From Deltaproteobacteria bacterium (lineage in GTDB: Bacteria; Desulfobacterota; Deferrimicrobia; Deferrimicrobiales; Deferrimicrobiaceae), in the NCBI GenBank assembly GCA_016218975.1, contig JACRCO010000098.1:1-59841 (forward strand): a DNA stretch of 59,841 nucleotides, in the 5' to 3' direction. Shown here in pieces: positions 43,400-51,887 of the stretch (its first letter is position 1; each line of letters opens with the position of its first letter). The position numbers were made by a program, and so were the translations under genes. A model generated the notes under the pieces. That model saw only the letters and a list, made by a program, of their open reading frames with translations. It ran no database searches and was not told the DNA's origin.

Positions 43400-44920
43400 T
43401 TATGGCAGAGCGAAACTCGGAGTGTACGTGTTGCCCCGTTCGTTGTCGAAATCGAACTCGTAAAGACGCACCCGCCCCATAGTTCTTCCGGATTGTCCCA
43501 AGAAAAACAATAGGGCGTTGGGGGAAGCGACAAACAGATGGATCGTTCCGGTCACGCCGTTCTGCCTCTGGCGACGCACTTCTTGTACGACCCCGTCCGC
43601 AATCAATACCGCGTGGTCTGCGCCCTTCACGCTTAGGTAGCTCGGGCCGGATTCCGGGACGAAGTGGATAAGCCGACGAATGGAAAGACCGGTTTCGCTG
43701 AGGTACCTTTCCACGTCGGCCAGGATCGGATTGGTGGCGGAGATTGCAACAACCGCGTCCGCGGAAACAACGCTTTGTTCGCTTACTTCGACCCTCCACT
43801 CAGGCTCACCCGTCGGCCAAGCCGGAGAGGCCGATGGTTTCCATGGTTCTCGGATCGCCCCTTTCTGTACCGGGAACACCTGCGTGCCGGATTTGCGGTC
43901 CAGGGTGAAACCCGCTGCGTACGCGACCGACCCGTGGCATTCCAGGAGAAGGTGGTGCTCGCGTTCCCGCAACGACGAATCCTCCAGGAATGCCCGGAGG
44001 GCGGGGACAACCTCGTCGGTCCACAACCTTCCATCTCGAATGTGCCTTCCATCGAAGTGCTTTGCCACGCAGACGAAGCGATTGGTTTCTGCTTCGATCC
44101 GCTCCGCGAATCGCATGAAGCTACGAATGCCGAGCGTCGGGATTTTAGGTCCCGTCGACGCGTTCTTCTCCAAGAGGTCATGACGATCGCAGATCTCGGT
44201 CAGCGTTTTTGCGTCGAATTCGTTTGGTCCTTCCATGATGAACTTTCGCGCCAGATCGGTGTACGGGTTCGCGCGACGATCCGGGGGAACTGGCCTGAGG
44301 CCGGCCCGGTAGAGCCGGTCGTCCACAATGGCTCCAAAGTCGCGGCGGTTGAAGTAGTGCGGCTGAAACCTGAGGCGGAGGGCGAAATCTTCGAATTCGT
44401 CAGGGGGTACGACGAGGTGGCTGCGCCACGACTCCCTCGCCGCACCAAGTTTGCCCTTCGGTCCATCCGTAAAAAACCCTCTAGGCAAGGAGCCGTCCTC
44501 GCGGACTGATTTGGCTAGAGGGTCATCGGCCTTCCACCCCCAGTTGGACGCGAAGTTGAGGAGAAACCAGTCGTGTTTCCTGCGGACGGTTTTATACCCC
44601 GCATGGAATCTCTGTAACAGGGAGCTTTTGTTCCCCGTGAGACCGGGGTCTATCAGGTTTCGAGAGCAGTAGGCGTCCCGCTGGTCGACGTGGTATTTTA
44701 CCTGAAAGAAGTCCGCCCTGCTTAGACGGCCGCTCGCGTCGACGCCGGGTGCCCGATAATACACAACGACGTCGTCCATTCCGGATACACCATCGTGTTC
44801 AAGGATGACGCGGTCGGCAGGCGACGTCTCTATCAGTAGATTCGCGGCTTGGTACCAGAAGAACAACGCCTGCATGTCATCGCCCATGATACGTGCGGCC
44901 ACGGCCTTTCTCGCCGCCAT
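43400..44920 (-). CDS. cap4: CBASS effector Cap4: nuclease (DUF4297-like) plus SAVED
   Basis: 506 residues. The N-terminal third is a restriction-endonuclease-like domain: ALFFWYQAANLLIETSPA, MDDVVVYYRAPG and RADFFQVKYHVDQRDA, with Asp and Q-x-K as metal-binding residues. The C-terminal region is a SAVED sensor (VVAISATNPILADVERYLSE, GTIHLFVASPNALLFFLGQ, RVRLYEFDFDNERG). Ligand binding by SAVED would activate DNA degradation. It starts 2 nt after hsdS and ends 38 nt before the CD-NTase. Confidence 0.88.
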   Translation of the reverse strand: MAARKAVAARIMGDDMQALFFWYQAANLLIETSPADRVILEHDGVSGMDDVVVYYRAPGVDASGRLSRADFFQVKYHVDQRDAYCSRNLIDPGLTGNKSSLLQRFHAGYKTVRRKHDWFLLNFASNWGWKADDPLAKSVREDGSLPRGFFTDGPKGKLGAARESWRSHLVVPPDEFEDFALRLRFQPHYFNRRDFGAIVDDRLYRAGLRPVPPDRRANPYTDLARKFIMEGPNEFDAKTLTEICDRHDLLEKNASTGPKIPTLGIRSFMRFAERIEAETNRFVCVAKHFDGRHIRDGRLWTDEVVPALRAFLEDSSLREREHHLLLECHGSVAYAAGFTLDRKSGTQVFPVQKGAIREPWKPSASPAWPTGEPEWRVEVSEQSVVSADAVVAISATNPILADVERYLSETGLSIRRLIHFVPESGPSYLSVKGADHAVLIADGVVQEVRRQRQNGVTGTIHLFVASPNALLFFLGQSGRTMGRVRLYEFDFDNERGNTYTPSFALP

Positions 44921-44922
44921 CG

Positions 44923-46122
44923 TTACAGGTCCCCTCGGAACGCGCGATGGAGAAGGGATTGGAACAGATCGTCCAGCCGGCGGCAGGATTCGGCTTGCTT
45001 GGCCTCAAGCAAGCGGATCTCAGCAACGCGGGCGGCGAATTCTTTTTGCAGAGATAACGGTGGCCTGAAGCATTTGTAGCCCTCAATGAAACTTCGTGGA
45101 ACTCGCTGTTGCCCTGCGGTACCGGTAAAGTTTATCTCTGCCTCTTTTATGAATCCATCTCGCCGAATGATCGAAAAGATGAATTGGGCTTGTACTTCCG
45201 GGCGTGGACGAAGCACGATAAATTCAGTGGAGCCGAACCCTATTCCACCAATCAGATCTTGAGCAATGGCTGCCTTGCCGTTTTGCATACATGGTGTGAT
45301 CTTTGCGAAAAGGACGTCTCCATCCTTAAAGGACGTAAAACCTTTTGACACCCCGGAAAGTAATCTCGTCTCTGGCCGAGCGATAACTCCTGCCTTTTCA
45401 TCTACCGCAGCCATCGGGATAAAAGAGACAGCGGTGTCGGGCGATATCCCCGTGGTATTGAGAGGTCGCGGGTTTATCTCTGCTAGTTCACCCAAGGTGG
45501 CATTTGGCCACCCTTTCGGGTTCGCCGCAAGATCCCCGAACATCTCTTTGAACAACGCAGGAATTAGGTTCCCCGTACGATGGTCGGCCTCCTCTCTGAG
45601 ACGGCGGAGTCGATCTGCGGTATCGAGAATCGTCACGATCCTTTCCTGCACAGAGATGCACGGAACCGGAATCCGCGAGTTGGTCATGAAGTTTGTAGGA
45701 ACACGCTGTTGCCCCGCCGTTCCGGTGAAATTTGCCTCTGCAGCCGTCCTGAAAGACGGTTGTCGTACAAAAGCAAAAACCCACTCCGGGAGCACTTCCG
45801 GTCCCGGACGCAACACATGGAATTCAGTGGAACCAAATCCGATGCCTCCGGTCAGATTCCGGGCGATCGCCGCCTTGCCGTTTTGCATGCATGGAGTGAT
45901 TTTGGCGCAGAGAACATCATTCTCCCGAAAGGAGGTGTACCCCTTCGAGACTTCTCCGCACCGCTTGACTACCGCAAAACGTATCGACCCGGTTGTTTCG
46001 TCGATGGCGGACATCGGAACGAAGGATACTTCGGTCTCGGCAGGCGGTAGACCGCCTTTCCCCTCCCGAGGGTTGATCTGACAAACATCTCCAAGCCGTT
46101 TTTCGGGCCAAACCTGTTTCAC
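44923..46122 (-). CDS. hsdS: Type I restriction-modification specificity subunit
   Basis: 399 residues from GTG 46122, overlapping the hsdM stop. The two target-recognition domains are strongly alike: VPMSAIDETTG and IPMAAVDEKAG, then KGYTSFRENDVLCAKITPC and KGFTSFKDGDVLFAKITPC, then MQNGKAAIA-x2-L-x-GGIGFGSTEF in both. Each is followed by a conserved helix (RLRRLREEADHRTGNLI; EIRLLEAKQAESCRRLDDL). HsdS sets the bipartite DNA target; near-identical domains predict two equal or similar half-sites. Confidence 0.92.
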   Translation of the reverse strand: MKQVWPEKRLGDVCQINPREGKGGLPPAETEVSFVPMSAIDETTGSIRFAVVKRCGEVSKGYTSFRENDVLCAKITPCMQNGKAAIARNLTGGIGFGSTEFHVLRPGPEVLPEWVFAFVRQPSFRTAAEANFTGTAGQQRVPTNFMTNSRIPVPCISVQERIVTILDTADRLRRLREEADHRTGNLIPALFKEMFGDLAANPKGWPNATLGELAEINPRPLNTTGISPDTAVSFIPMAAVDEKAGVIARPETRLLSGVSKGFTSFKDGDVLFAKITPCMQNGKAAIAQDLIGGIGFGSTEFIVLRPRPEVQAQFIFSIIRRDGFIKEAEINFTGTAGQQRVPRSFIEGYKCFRPPLSLQKEFAARVAEIRLLEAKQAESCRRLDDLFQSLLHRAFRGDL

Positions 46123-47621
46123 TTCCCTACCTCGGCCAGCAATGCCTTCGCTTGTTTCGCAATCTTCTCTTCGAGAACCAATACCTCCGCAAGGATTTCC
46201 TTCGGCGTGTCGTGATTGACGGCTTCAGCCGCGATGACCTTGTACCGGCCCACTGCAAGGCTGCCGTCGTTCTCGACGATCTTCTCGACCGGTATACGGA
46301 GGCTATTCGGTCCCTCCTCTCGGCCGGTCCATTTGGCGAGAACGTCGGGGATGTCGTTCGCCTCTGTCGTCGTTCGTTTGTCGTCGAGGGAGTAGCCATC
46401 CGCGGTAATATCGTAAAACCAGACGGTCTTGGTCCTCCCTCCCTTCCTGAACACCAGGAATGCCGTGCTGACTCCGGCGTAGGGTCTGAACACCCCCGAC
46501 GGCATGGAAACCACGGCTTGCATCTCGCACTCGTTCAGGAGCATATCGCGGAGTTTCTTGTGCGACCTCGTGGCCCCCGAAAGGACACCGGCGGGCACGA
46601 TTACCCCTGCGCGTCCTCCCGGAGCGAGATGGTCAATGAACCACTTCAGAAACAGCAGTTCGGTATCGCGGGTGGGTAGATTGATGTCAGAAAGAATGCT
46701 TTCCTTCTGGATCGACCCGGCAAAGGGAGGATTCGCGAGTATCACATCGTAGGTGGCTCCCGGGTACTTCCCACTGATGCTTGTCGTCAACGGATTGAAG
46801 AACTCGATGTTGGCCTTCTCCAGACCGTGCAGGTACAGGTTCAGGATGGCGATCTTCACCATGTTCGCGTCGTTGTCGTACCCGGTGAAGGCCATCTCGT
46901 CCAGGTGCTTCCATTGCTTTGGTTTCAGGAGCGATCCGTCGATGGTGCCTTTTTCCAAGTCCGCCGGATTCGTGTGCTGCTTCATGATGTGGTAGAAGGC
47001 GGAGATGAGGAACCCGGCAGTTCCGCACGCCGGGTCGCAGATCTGTTCCATCGGTTGTGGGTTCACCATCGCCACGATCATGTCGATGATGTGCCGGGGA
47101 GTCCGGAATTGCCCGTTTGTGCCCGAGACGGCGATCTTGCCGAGCAGGTACTCGTACATGTCCCCCTTAAAGTCGTGGCCGTCGGTCGTAGTGAGATCCA
47201 TGTCGTTAATGGCTTGGACGACGGCACGCAGCGTGGGGCGGTCGTAGATCTTTAGCGTGGCGCGGTTGAAGAGCAGTTGGCCTGTTGCCGACAGGCCGGG
47301 CAGGCCGTGGATCGCCTCGATGGCGCCGCGGACCGTCTCGAACAACTCGTCTCCGGCCAACGTGACGAAATGCTCCCAGGAATATCTCTCCCACTTCCCT
47401 GAGAAGATCTTCTTGTACGTCTTGCTGACGGCCGCCCGTTGATTGTCTTTCTCGGTAAGGAGTCGCAGGAAAAGCAGGTAGGAGATCTGCTCGATTGAGT
47501 CCATGGGATTGTTGACACCACCCGAGTAGAGCATGTCCATGAGGGCGTCGACCTTCCCACGAAGGCCGGAAGAGAAGAAGTTGTTCCCGTTCGATGGAAC
47601 CGTGATGATGCTCGGCGTCAT
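46119..47621 (-). CDS. hsdM: Type I restriction-modification methyltransferase subunit
   Basis: 500 residues. It is the N6-adenine methyltransferase of the complex. Motif I is ICDPACGTAGFLISAF, motif IV ILANPPFAGSI. The N-terminal HsdM helical domain (KVDALMDMLYSGG, EQISYLLFLRLLTEKD) is present. Its ATG overlaps the hsdR stop and its stop overlaps the hsdS start, so the three subunits are coupled in the order R-M-S. Confidence 0.95.
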   Translation of the reverse strand: MTPSIITVPSNGNNFFSSGLRGKVDALMDMLYSGGVNNPMDSIEQISYLLFLRLLTEKDNQRAAVSKTYKKIFSGKWERYSWEHFVTLAGDELFETVRGAIEAIHGLPGLSATGQLLFNRATLKIYDRPTLRAVVQAINDMDLTTTDGHDFKGDMYEYLLGKIAVSGTNGQFRTPRHIIDMIVAMVNPQPMEQICDPACGTAGFLISAFYHIMKQHTNPADLEKGTIDGSLLKPKQWKHLDEMAFTGYDNDANMVKIAILNLYLHGLEKANIEFFNPLTTSISGKYPGATYDVILANPPFAGSIQKESILSDINLPTRDTELLFLKWFIDHLAPGGRAGVIVPAGVLSGATRSHKKLRDMLLNECEMQAVVSMPSGVFRPYAGVSTAFLVFRKGGRTKTVWFYDITADGYSLDDKRTTTEANDIPDVLAKWTGREEGPNSLRIPVEKIVENDGSLAVGRYKVIAAEAVNHDTPKEILAEVLVLEEKIAKQAKALLAEVGK

Positions 47622-50020
47622 GCGTTTATCGCTCCTTGGATGGACTGCCGCACCAGCATCGACTGGCGCAGGGCTCCGAACACCTCATCGCGGTGCTCGA
47701 ACCGTGCCAGAGCGGGAAGCCCACCGATCTTATTGAACTGGCTGCTGTCGTACAGGGTGACGTCGTTGTCGAGGAACTTCCGGAGCGATTCGGGGTCTTC
47801 CGCCACGAGCCCCGCCATGGCGCTCAAGAGCTTCTGCTCGCTGTACCTCAGGTTGAAGCGAGCGGCGATCGAGTCCACCGTATCGTCGACGATCTCGTCT
47901 TTGGTGGGAAGCGGGCGCCGGCCGAAGGCCCCGTAAACGAAGGACGGTGTCGGGGCCGGGACGTCATAAGCCTTGACCAGCTTGTCCGCAGAGTAGAACA
48001 TCTCCGGCTTGTGGAAGAACCGCTCCTGCATGATGGTCTCCACAGCGTCGTCGTCCTCGTTTTCCACGGCTTCCTTGAACGCCGGGTCTTTCTCGGCAAA
48101 TTCCTGGACGTCCTTCTCGAAGCGGCCTCGGAAGGTCAGGATGTCCACCTTCTCCCCGTCCGGGCCGACGATCCGTATCTCCTCCGAAACCACGATGTCT
48201 CGGCCCGTCCAAACGGGGATTTCCTTTGGGGGCTTGGGAGGACCCGGCTCCGGCGGTACGAGTTCCGGCCCGACGCCTGGACCGGGGCCCGGACCAGGGG
48301 GTGTAGTCGGGGGAGCCTCCCCACCCTTGGGGATCGGCAACAGGATGGGAATGGTGTAGTCATATTTCTCCTCGAAGTATTCCGCGACACCGCAGAAATC
48401 GAGGATGAAGTAATGTTCCTTGTCGTAGGCTTTACCGTCGTGCTTGAACGTGTAGAGCCTCGTCCCCCGACCCTTGATCTGAATGTATTCCGTCGGGGAA
48501 AAAACGGGGCGCATGAGCACGATGTTCAGGAGATTGCGGCAGTTGTAGCCTGTGGACAGCATGTCCACGGACACGGCGACGCGCTCCTTCCGCTTTCCGT
48601 CACGGAACTCCTTGGCGATCGACGAGGAGTCTGGAATCCGTGAGGTGATCGTCACCGCAATCTCCGGTTGCATGTCGTTTAGGATCTTCGTGATGTTGGT
48701 CGCGTGGGTCTGGTTTACAGCAAAGATGATGGACTTTCCGAGGCTTCCGTTGGGCTCGCGCTGAGCGTGTTTCAGGAACTCCTCACACATGACCCGGTTG
48801 CGCTCAGGTGTGAAGATCTTCCGTTCGAGGTCCTGGACCTTGTAGTTCTCCTCCCGCTCGTCGATCGTGACGGCCCACCCGCCATCGTCCAGGGCCTGCG
48901 TCGTGATGTCCGACCGGATGTCGAAGATCTTGGGCGTACAGAGGAACGGGCCTTCGGGATCCTTCGAACCCTCTATCATGTCGTACCGGAAGGTCGGCTC
49001 CCCCGGTTCACAACCGAAGTAGATGTAGGTGTCGCGGAGCTGGCGGGCCTCAAGGGCCTTCGGGTTTTCCTGCCCCAGAGCGCCAATGTCCACATTGAGG
49101 AGGTATGCCTTGGGGGTGGCGGTCAGGCCGATACGCGTCGCCTGGAAGAACTGGACACATTCCCGGGCATCGCCGTAGATGGACCGGTGGGCCTCGTCGT
49201 TGATAACCAGGTCGAAGTGGAACGGGGTGAACTCCGTCCGGTAACGGCGGTCGACCATCAGTGACTGGATCGTGGCGACAACCACACAAGAGCCGAGCAG
49301 CTCCAGAGGGCGGCGGCGCGCGGTCTTGAAGATTACCGGCTTGTAGTCCCGGAGGATAACCTCGAAGTCCTCCATCGTCTGCTTGGCAAGCTCGATGCGG
49401 TCCACAATAAAGAGGATGCGCTCGGCGTTCCGGGTGACGAGGAACCTCCTGCCAAGGGCGGCGCAGAGCAGTGTCTTGCCGGTTCCGGTTGCCATCTCCA
49501 AAAGGAATTTCCGCTTCCCCTGCTCGTCGAACTGATTGGAAACTTCGTCGATCGCTCGGATCTGATACCCGCGGAGGCCGATGTCTCTCCGAAATGGCTT
49601 GAGGTAATCCGAGCCGATGGGTTCCGACATCAGGGGACTGGGCGGCTTGAGATTCTTCTGGCGGAGCCGATCGAGATCCTCCTGGGAGGGGAACCGTTCG
49701 ATACGGTAGGCATCTCGCTGGTCGGCCCGCTCATAGTTCCAGAACCAGTGCTGTCGGCCGTTGGAGAGGATGACAAAAGGCACCTTGGCGGTCTCGGCGT
49801 ATTTGCGAGCCTGCTCCTTGGCGTCGTAAGGGTCCTCGTCCTCGCGCTTTGCTTCAAGGACAGCGAGGGGACCGTATTTTCCGAAGAGGAGGTAATCTAC
49901 GCGGCCGCTCGAACCCGTTACCTCGAACCGGACAACCTTGTCGTCGAGGATGTTCCAACCGCTATCTCGAAGTGCTTTGTCGATAAGGACACGAGAGAAT
50001 GCTTCGTTGTAGCCGGTCAT
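47618..50020 (-). CDS. hsdR: Type I restriction-modification endonuclease/translocase subunit
   Basis: 800 residues. The N-terminal nuclease has DYLLFGKYGPLAVLEAKRED (Asp and E-x-K). The SF2 motor has EMATGTGKTLLCAALG (Walker A), VINDEAHRSIYG (DEAH), VDMLSTGYNCRNL and IQIKGRGTRLYTF (motif VI). A Pro/Gly-rich linker (GPGPGPGVGPELVPPEPGPP) separates the motor from the C-terminal helical domain. Ribosome site GGAGGAGCC precedes ATG 50020. It is the first large gene of the array. Confidence 0.94.
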   Translation of the reverse strand: MTGYNEAFSRVLIDKALRDSGWNILDDKVVRFEVTGSSGRVDYLLFGKYGPLAVLEAKREDEDPYDAKEQARKYAETAKVPFVILSNGRQHWFWNYERADQRDAYRIERFPSQEDLDRLRQKNLKPPSPLMSEPIGSDYLKPFRRDIGLRGYQIRAIDEVSNQFDEQGKRKFLLEMATGTGKTLLCAALGRRFLVTRNAERILFIVDRIELAKQTMEDFEVILRDYKPVIFKTARRRPLELLGSCVVVATIQSLMVDRRYRTEFTPFHFDLVINDEAHRSIYGDARECVQFFQATRIGLTATPKAYLLNVDIGALGQENPKALEARQLRDTYIYFGCEPGEPTFRYDMIEGSKDPEGPFLCTPKIFDIRSDITTQALDDGGWAVTIDEREENYKVQDLERKIFTPERNRVMCEEFLKHAQREPNGSLGKSIIFAVNQTHATNITKILNDMQPEIAVTITSRIPDSSSIAKEFRDGKRKERVAVSVDMLSTGYNCRNLLNIVLMRPVFSPTEYIQIKGRGTRLYTFKHDGKAYDKEHYFILDFCGVAEYFEEKYDYTIPILLPIPKGGEAPPTTPPGPGPGPGVGPELVPPEPGPPKPPKEIPVWTGRDIVVSEEIRIVGPDGEKVDILTFRGRFEKDVQEFAEKDPAFKEAVENEDDDAVETIMQERFFHKPEMFYSADKLVKAYDVPAPTPSFVYGAFGRRPLPTKDEIVDDTVDSIAARFNLRYSEQKLLSAMAGLVAEDPESLRKFLDNDVTLYDSSQFNKIGGLPALARFEHRDEVFGALRQSMLVRQSIQGAINA

Positions 50021-50032
50021 AGGCTCCTCCGC

Positions 50033-50236
50033 CTACCTTCGCACCTTTCTCGCCGCGCTCTGTTCCGCCATAGAGAGGACACCTTCGATCTCGACGCCTG
50101 CTTTCCGGCAATGGTCCCGGATGAGGACCTCGATCATGTTCGCGACACTCCGATTGTCATGTTCCGCCGCTTGACGCAACGCTTCTTTCACGACGGGGTC
50201 GATCCTAATGGTCAGTTTCTCTGTTTTCCGTGGCAC
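50033..50236 (-). CDS. Ribbon-helix-helix transcriptional regulator at head of hsd array
   Basis: 67 residues from GTG 50236, chosen because AAAGGAGAG lies 6 nt upstream. EKLTIRIDPVVKEALRQAAE is the DNA-binding strand plus first helix and NRSVANMIEVLIRDHCRKAG the second helix of an RHH/Arc-type fold. It starts upstream of hsdR by 12 nt and its own promoter has a tandem repeat, so it probably controls the whole restriction-CBASS array. Confidence 0.8.
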   Translation of the reverse strand: MPRKTEKLTIRIDPVVKEALRQAAEHDNRSVANMIEVLIRDHCRKAGVEIEGVLSMAEQSAARKVRR

Positions 50237-50254
50237 AAGCGGCTCTCCTTTATG

Positions 50255-50275
50255 ATGTACGGCCAATGTACGGCC
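50255..50275. promoter_or_regulatory. Tandem operator-like repeat upstream of the RHH gene
   Basis: ATGTACGGCC occurs at 50255-50264 and again at 50266-50275, one helical turn apart. RHH dimers bind such tandem sites cooperatively. It lies 19-39 nt upstream of the GTG start, in the promoter or leader of the array. Confidence 0.5.
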
Positions 50276-50281
50276 TACAAG

Positions 50282-50667
50282 AATTCGAGGTCAAGCAGAT
50301 TTGTTAGGGTTTATTCAGAAAAGAAAATTGGATGGGCGGAAGATCCATGAAGGCCATTCCCTATGTTCAACGCTGCAAATATCGTCAGTCCGGTCGGACT
50401 CGCCCACCTTTCCGGAATTCCTTGAGGGCTTGGCTCAGGTCGTCGAAGGTTTTATCCTGCCTGATCGACCCAGCTACGATTTCCCACGGAAAAAACATTA
50501 CGATCTCCTTCCCCGAGGACAAATTGCGCTGGAACCACCGTTCGTTTTTGTAAGCCAGTTGGATTCTTGTCCTCCGCGACCCAGTAGACCAGGAAAACTC
50601 TGGTAACCTTTTGGTAAGAATTGCTACAGGCGGCCGGCACGGAAAACAGGCAACTACTTGAAAATTC
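50282..50667. other. Gene-free stretch at the right end of the island
   Basis: About 385 bp hold no gene I can support. An open frame on the minus strand covers 50385-50765 but its first 33 codons are the tRNA, so it is not a gene. The part next to the tRNA (50600-50667) resembles the sequence next to the left tRNA fragment, including CTTTTGGTAA and ACAGGCGG. It probably contains the right attachment arm and the promoter of the defence array. Confidence 0.6.
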
Positions 50668-50744
50668 TGGTCGGGACGGGCGGACTTGAACCGCCGACCC
50701 CTTGCTCCCAAGGCAAGTGCGCTACCAGGCTGCGCTACGTCCCG
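50668..50744 (-). tRNA. tRNA-Pro (anticodon UGG), island insertion site
   Basis: 77 nt including an encoded CCA. The 7-bp acceptor stem CGGGACG/CGTCCCG is perfect with discriminator A. The D arm has GCAGCCTGGTAGC. The anticodon stem CTTGC/GCAAG encloses CTTGGGA, giving UGG at 34-36. The T arm is GGCGG TTCAAGT CCGCC. It is intact, so the inserted element restored the 3' half, as usual for tRNA-targeted integration. Confidence 0.95.
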
Positions 50745-50818
50745 ACTTATAAATCCATTTCGCACTACAACTCATATATCGCAAGGGGTCAGGCTTCGCC
50801 CCGACCGGCTCGCGTTCG
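50700..50818. repeat. 119-bp perfect direct repeat, copy 1 (5' half of tRNA-Pro plus leader)
   Basis: The stretch covers the anticodon arm, D arm and 5' acceptor strand of the tRNA and about 75 bp of its upstream region. It is repeated base for base, by eye, at 50956-51074, offset 256 bp. The 137 bp in between contain an 18-bp palindrome, GGCGCCATCCATGGCGCC (50861-50878). Confidence 0.85.
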
Positions 50819-50955
50819 TACATCCTTGTACTCACTCCGCCGGCGGCCTCGGCAGCTAACGGCGCCATCCATGGCGCCTATTCCTCGCTAACCGCTCGGC
50901 GCTGCCTCGGAGCTCGAATCCACAGTTCCATATTCCGATCTGTCGGATTCTCGCT

Positions 50956-51074
50956 CCTTGCTCCCAAGGCAAGTGCGCTACCAGGCTGCGCTACGTCCCG
51001 ACTTATAAATCCATTTCGCACTACAACTCATATATCGCAAGGGGTCAGGCTTCGCCCCGACCGGCTCGCGTTCG
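50956..51074. repeat. 119-bp perfect direct repeat, copy 2 (truncated tRNA-Pro)
   Basis: Second copy of the 5' half of tRNA-Pro with its upstream leader. The tRNA 3' half is missing; before CCTTGCTCC the sequence is unrelated, so this copy cannot give a tRNA. Together with the fragment at 51888 it shows repeated recombination at this tRNA. No gene is present between here and 51131. Confidence 0.85.
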
Positions 51075-51130
51075 CCTTCCCGAAATCACAAGGAAAGCAT
51101 ACCGGATTAAAGGAGCCCTACCCGCCAAAA

Positions 51131-51553
51131 TCAGGTATTGCCTTTCAAAATTTCATCCGGTAATAACGACCGTATCCTATCCCTTACTCGGCGAGCCATT
51201 TCCACTGCTCCCGAAGCCTCTTCTTCGGTAATCGGGTCCCAATTCCCCGGGTACCTCCCCTCGATCGAATAACGGTTCAACGGAAGAACCTGATCCGGAG
51301 GAAGATCGAGTGCAGTATGATGGCAGGCAAGATCAAGCAGCACGCGCAGGTCGTGTGTCCTGGGATATGAAATCCCATGCAGGACGAGGATGCCTTTCAG
51401 ATACTTTTCGACGCATTGCTGGCTATGAAAACAAACGACCTCCGCGAGCCCTTCACATACCAATTGCATATTATGTTTTGCCGCGGTCAGATCATGTTCC
51501 GCTTTCTCGACCCAGAGAAACACCTCGTGAACGATTTCAGGCCGCACGTTCAT
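51131..51553 (-). CDS. HEPN-domain protein, right pair
   Basis: 140 residues from ATG 51553 (AAGGTAAGG 6 nt upstream); a longer frame to 51619 overlaps the partner more and lacks a ribosome site. FLWVEKAEHDLTAAKHNMQL, VVCFHSQQCVEKYLKGILVL and RTHDLRVLLDLACHH are the PF05168-type HEPN core. The C terminus RRVRDRIRSLLPDE has no His after the Arg, unlike the left-hand HEPN, so ribonuclease activity may be weak or lost. It overlaps its MNT partner by 17 nt, the same arrangement as the left pair. Confidence 0.85.
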   Translation of the reverse strand: MNVRPEIVHEVFLWVEKAEHDLTAAKHNMQLVCEGLAEVVCFHSQQCVEKYLKGILVLHGISYPRTHDLRVLLDLACHHTALDLPPDQVLPLNRYSIEGRYPGNWDPITEEEASGAVEMARRVRDRIRSLLPDEILKGNT

Positions 51554-51866
51554 AAATAACCTTACCTTCGCGAATCGCCTCGCGGATGATGGTTCCCACG
51601 CAATCCTGGTATATCTCAACTTCCTCGGGGGTCACGACGATTATGTCTGTCGGTATCGGTATTCCTACAAGTAGCAAATCGATCTCGACTGCAGTCATTC
51701 GCTTGGAACCCGTTACATTCATGACGATCAACAGATCGGCATCGCTGTCCGCTGTCTGCTTGCCACGTGCATACGAACCGAACAAAATGATTTTTTCCGG
51801 CCGAAAACGCTCCGTTATACGCTCCACGATCTTCTGAAGAACAACCTTTATTTCCGTCTCGGTCAC
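51537..51866 (-). CDS. Minimal nucleotidyltransferase (MNT), right pair
   Basis: 109 residues. I prefer GTG 51866, with GGAGAAGGG 9 nt upstream, to a TTG at 51887 that abuts the tRNA fragment. KIILFGSYARGKQTADSDAD has the GS-x10-D-x-D motif, followed by IPTDIIVVTPEEV. It resembles the left MNT in layout but differs throughout, so the two pairs are related families rather than a recent duplication. Confidence 0.88.
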   Translation of the reverse strand: MTETEIKVVLQKIVERITERFRPEKIILFGSYARGKQTADSDADLLIVMNVTGSKRMTAVEIDLLLVGIPIPTDIIVVTPEEVEIYQDCVGTIIREAIREGKVIYERAA

Positions 51867-51887
51867 GATCTCAACCCTTCTCCTCAA

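Larger units (their letters stand above)
31964..50667. mobile_element. Integrated defence island in tRNA-Pro(UGG)
   Basis: About 18.7 kb lies between a tRNA-Pro 3' fragment and the intact gene. Contents: HEPN/MNT pair, ribbon-helix-helix protein, excisionase, tyrosine integrase, a TIR-like protein, a 611-residue unknown, S-4TM effector, two CD-NTases, Cap3, Cap2, Cap4 and a type I restriction-modification system. Base composition is visibly lower in GC than the flanks. No conjugation, replication or phage structural gene is present, so it is a genomic island that would need a helper for transfer, or is immobile. Confidence 0.8.

Noticed and set aside
43362-43799. N-terminal extension of the first CD-NTase
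   Set aside because: It overlaps Cap4 coding sequence, is Arg-rich and unlike any CD-NTase; ATG 43361 has a good ribosome site.
50385-50765. 126-codon open frame on the minus strand across the tRNA-Pro
   Set aside because: Its first 33 codons are the tRNA itself and the rest has no ribosome site or recognisable motif.
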